The notes under the pieces: generated by a model | Databases searched by the model: none | What the model was told of the DNA's origin: nothing | The model's input: only the letters and a program-made list of their open reading frames with translations | Translations under genes and position numbers: made by a program | NCBI GenBank assembly: GCA_937958145.1 | Contig: CALGOE010000207.1 | Location: 1-16,535 of the forward strand | Direction: 5' to 3' | DNA length: 16,535 bases | Source of the DNA: an uncultured Desulfobacca sp. | GTDB lineage: Bacteria > Desulfobacterota > Desulfobaccia > Desulfobaccales > Desulfobaccaceae | Shown: positions 15,391 through 16,535 of the stretch, piece by piece | Position numbering within the stretch: the first letter of the stretch is position 1 | Layout: each line of letters begins with the position of its first letter

Positions 15391-15429
15391 TTTATAAAGA
15401 TTTATTGTTTATAAAGATTGATTATCAAT
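15391..15429. promoter_or_regulatory. katG control region: dyad and 12-nt direct repeat
   Basis: ATTGAT-T-ATCAAT (15417-15429) is a perfect 6-1-6 dyad of the kind bound by Fur-family dimers. Next to it, TTTATAAAGATT occurs twice, at 15391-15402 and 15408-15419, 17 nt apart. All lie 40-80 nt before the katG ATG in AT-rich DNA. No convincing -35/-10 pair stands out. Confidence 0.5.
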
Positions 15430-15480
15430 AAATTTATATGGGTATGCCAAATTTAGCCTAAATGACGGCTAGTTTTTAAC

Positions 15481-15909
15481 TTACTGACAATCCGGGCAGA
15501 TACCGTAAAAATTCAGGCGATGATCCACGATCTGGTAGCCGGAGCACGCGGCGGCGGCAGCCACCAGCTGGTCCACCCCGGGCAGCTCCGGGTCTAAGAC
15601 CCGGCCACAACGGAGACAGAGAATATGGGGATGGGGATAGGGCTTGTTGCCGTCAAAGCGGCTGCTATCGGTAAAGCGGATTTCCAGAACCTCATGGATC
15701 TCCTTGAGCAACGACACGGTCTTATAGATGGTGGCCAGGCTGGTGGTGGGGAAAACCTGCTTTACTTCCTCATAGATATCTTCCACACTGGGATGATTGG
15801 TGCTGGCCGCCAGGATCTGCAGAACCGCCAGGCGCTGCGGCGTCAGACGAAAATTTCTGGATTTGAGCTTGGCCAACATCTGCTCTAAACGGGCCTGGGG
15901 ATCGGCCAT
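15481..15909 (-). CDS. perR: PerR-type peroxide-sensing repressor (Fur family)
   Basis: A metal-dependent DNA-binding repressor; peroxide oxidises its metal-site histidines and releases DNA. 142 aa. A winged-helix DNA-binding domain covers about 1-82 (RLTPQRLAVLQIL; TSLATIYKTVSLL recognition helix). The regulatory metal ligands of B. subtilis PerR all have counterparts: H39, D86, H93, H95 and D106. D106 in GRVLD is aspartate as in PerR, where Fur has glutamate, and the His-rich Fur loop is absent. Structural zinc is held by C98, C101, C138 and C141. ATG 15909 has AGGA 5 nt upstream. The gene lies directly upstream of katG on the same strand and has a strong promoter with a possible self-operator, fitting autoregulation. 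PerR rather than Fur or Zur is inferred from these residues and from katG. Confidence 0.87.
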   Translation of the reverse strand: MADPQARLEQMLAKLKSRNFRLTPQRLAVLQILAASTNHPSVEDIYEEVKQVFPTTSLATIYKTVSLLKEIHEVLEIRFTDSSRFDGNKPYPHPHILCLRCGRVLDPELPGVDQLVAAAAACSGYQIVDHRLNFYGICPDCQ

Positions 15910-15948
15910 GGGGAATCCTGGGCGAAATCGTTTTGAACGGCATTAAAA

Positions 15949-15963
15949 GGAGAATGATTATTT
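15949..15963. promoter_or_regulatory. possible PerR box at the perR start site
   Basis: The 15 bases read GGAGAAT-G-ATTATTT, centred on G15956. They match 9 of 14 arm positions of the B. subtilis PerR box TTATAATnATTATAA, including the central AATnATT core. The site overlaps the predicted transcription start, as expected for self-repression. Confidence 0.4.
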
Positions 15964-15964
15964 A

Positions 15965-15993
15965 TTAATATACGAAATATTATTTTTCGTCAA
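15965..15993 (-). promoter_or_regulatory. sigma-70 promoter of perR
   Basis: On the minus strand, -35 TTGACG (15988-15993) and -10 TATTAA (15965-15970) are separated by exactly 17 nt. The start site would be near 15958, giving a leader of about 50 nt. Confidence 0.7.
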
Positions 15994-16171
15994 GAAAAAT
16001 CGCCCGGTACAGAGCAGCGCCGTCGCCCGGTAAGGCGGGCAAGAGTCGCATCGTCTGCCTTCATGAGGCGGGTGCTTCCTTCTGATTTTGCCCAGCACCA
16101 GGAAAAATTGATCAGGATGTGATAGAAACATAGGTGTCCAATGAGTCTAAGGCTTGCGAAAGGAGACGAAG
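15994..16171. other. intergenic stretch with a short direct repeat and hairpin
   Basis: TCGCCCGGTA occurs at 16000-16009 and 16023-16032. GGTGCT (16071-16076) pairs with AGCACC (16094-16099); TTCCT (16076-16080) and AGGAA (16100-16104) could extend or replace that pairing. No promoter or coding frame is convincing. Confidence 0.4.
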
Positions 16172-16474
16172 GTGGCGTTGTCAGACCGGAATGTGGCGCA
16201 GTTTCTGCACGATCAGATCGGGCCTTCCCCGGGTGGCGCTGATTACACGGGTGATATCAGAGGAGCCTGGCAGGTGGTGGAGTATATGATCCGCCAGTAT
16301 CATTGTGAATTAAAATTGGATGTTTTTTTAGGTATAACCGGCCAACATTGGGTGGCGTCGTTTTACAGCCCCAGGCTGTGCCGGCGTTATGAAGCCTCGG
16401 GGCCCAGCGCGCCCTTGGCCATCTGTCGGGCGGCGCGAGAAGCGATTCTCAACCTGCAAGATCAGCGGCGCTGA
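16172..16474 (+). CDS. small protein resembling the phage ABA-sandwich (BC1872-like) family
   Basis: A 100-aa soluble protein of unknown function. GTG 16172 is chosen because AAAGGAG lies 6 nt upstream; a TTG at 16154 would add six residues upstream of that site. The C-terminal part has an aromatic strand WVASFYSPRLCRRYEA followed by APLAICRAAREAIL (80-93). The PLAICRAAL-type motif after a Trp- and Tyr-rich strand recalls the phage ABA-sandwich domain, often seen in phage and hypothetical proteins, but I cannot confirm this. It is divergent from perR and not linked to a phage module in view. It could be a lone phage remnant or a domesticated small protein. The 61 bases after it show nothing. 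Confidence 0.6.
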   Translation: MALSDRNVAQFLHDQIGPSPGGADYTGDIRGAWQVVEYMIRQYHCELKLDVFLGITGQHWVASFYSPRLCRRYEASGPSAPLAICRAAREAILNLQDQRR

Positions 16475-16535
16475 CCGGCTGTGCCAACCTGTATAGGCAT
16501 TAAGGTGCGGGGGTTGGGAGGGGAGTCTGAGGGGA

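Noticed and set aside
13192..15414. 740-codon plus-strand frame opposite katG
   Set aside because: katG has every catalytic residue in the other strand; the antisense frame is rich in Gly, Val, His and Arg with no domain, typical of a reverse-complement shadow in high-GC DNA.

Overview
The window looks like a chromosomal segment of a GC-rich Gram-negative bacterium. The best guess is a Desulfobacterota/deltaproteobacterial lineage, with moderate confidence. The guess rests on the def-fmt-DUF116-rsmB gene order, an NtrC-type sigma-54 activator, an ADP-forming acetyl-CoA synthetase and a PerR-katG pair. There are no rRNA or tRNA genes, no CRISPR array and no recognisable insertion sequence. Most of the window is dense housekeeping and stress genes.

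Layout: (1) 1-1111, minus: a sigma-54 response regulator cut by the window edge. (2) 1267-4760, plus: tlyA (S4-domain RNA 2'-O-methyltransferase) overlapping by ATGA a type IIA Ca2+-pumping P-type ATPase. (3) 4851-7716, minus: an ADP-forming acetate/acyl-CoA ligase followed 7 nt later by a SIR2 protein deacetylase, a likely operon linking acyl-CoA synthesis with removal of protein acyl groups. (4) 7717-8656: a strongly AT-rich island with a promoter, a repeat-bearing leader and two small unassigned genes (83 aa soluble; 146 aa two-TM membrane protein), unlike its neighbours in base composition. This is the best candidate for an undescribed system. (5) 8657-12482, minus: def-fmt-DUF116-rsmB, joined by GTGA and TTGA start/stop overlaps. 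The one gap in this series holds a REP-like palindrome, and a good promoter with a dyad lies upstream of def. (6) 12483-12797: a non-coding stretch with the def promoter and a cluster of inverted repeats. (7) 12798-15909, minus: perR, katG and a 64-aa double zinc-ribbon protein, a peroxide-response group with Fur-family-like operators. (8) 16172-16474, plus: a 100-aa protein resembling the phage ABA-sandwich family.

Working together: def and fmt act at the two ends of formyl-methionine metabolism, and rsmB and tlyA modify RNA. PerR probably represses katG and itself until peroxide oxidises the regulator. Non-AUG starts (GTG for fmt, TTG for rsmB and the 146-aa gene, GTG for the last gene) were chosen from overlaps or well-spaced Shine-Dalgarno sites. 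All functions are read from the translated sequence by motif recognition; no database search was possible.
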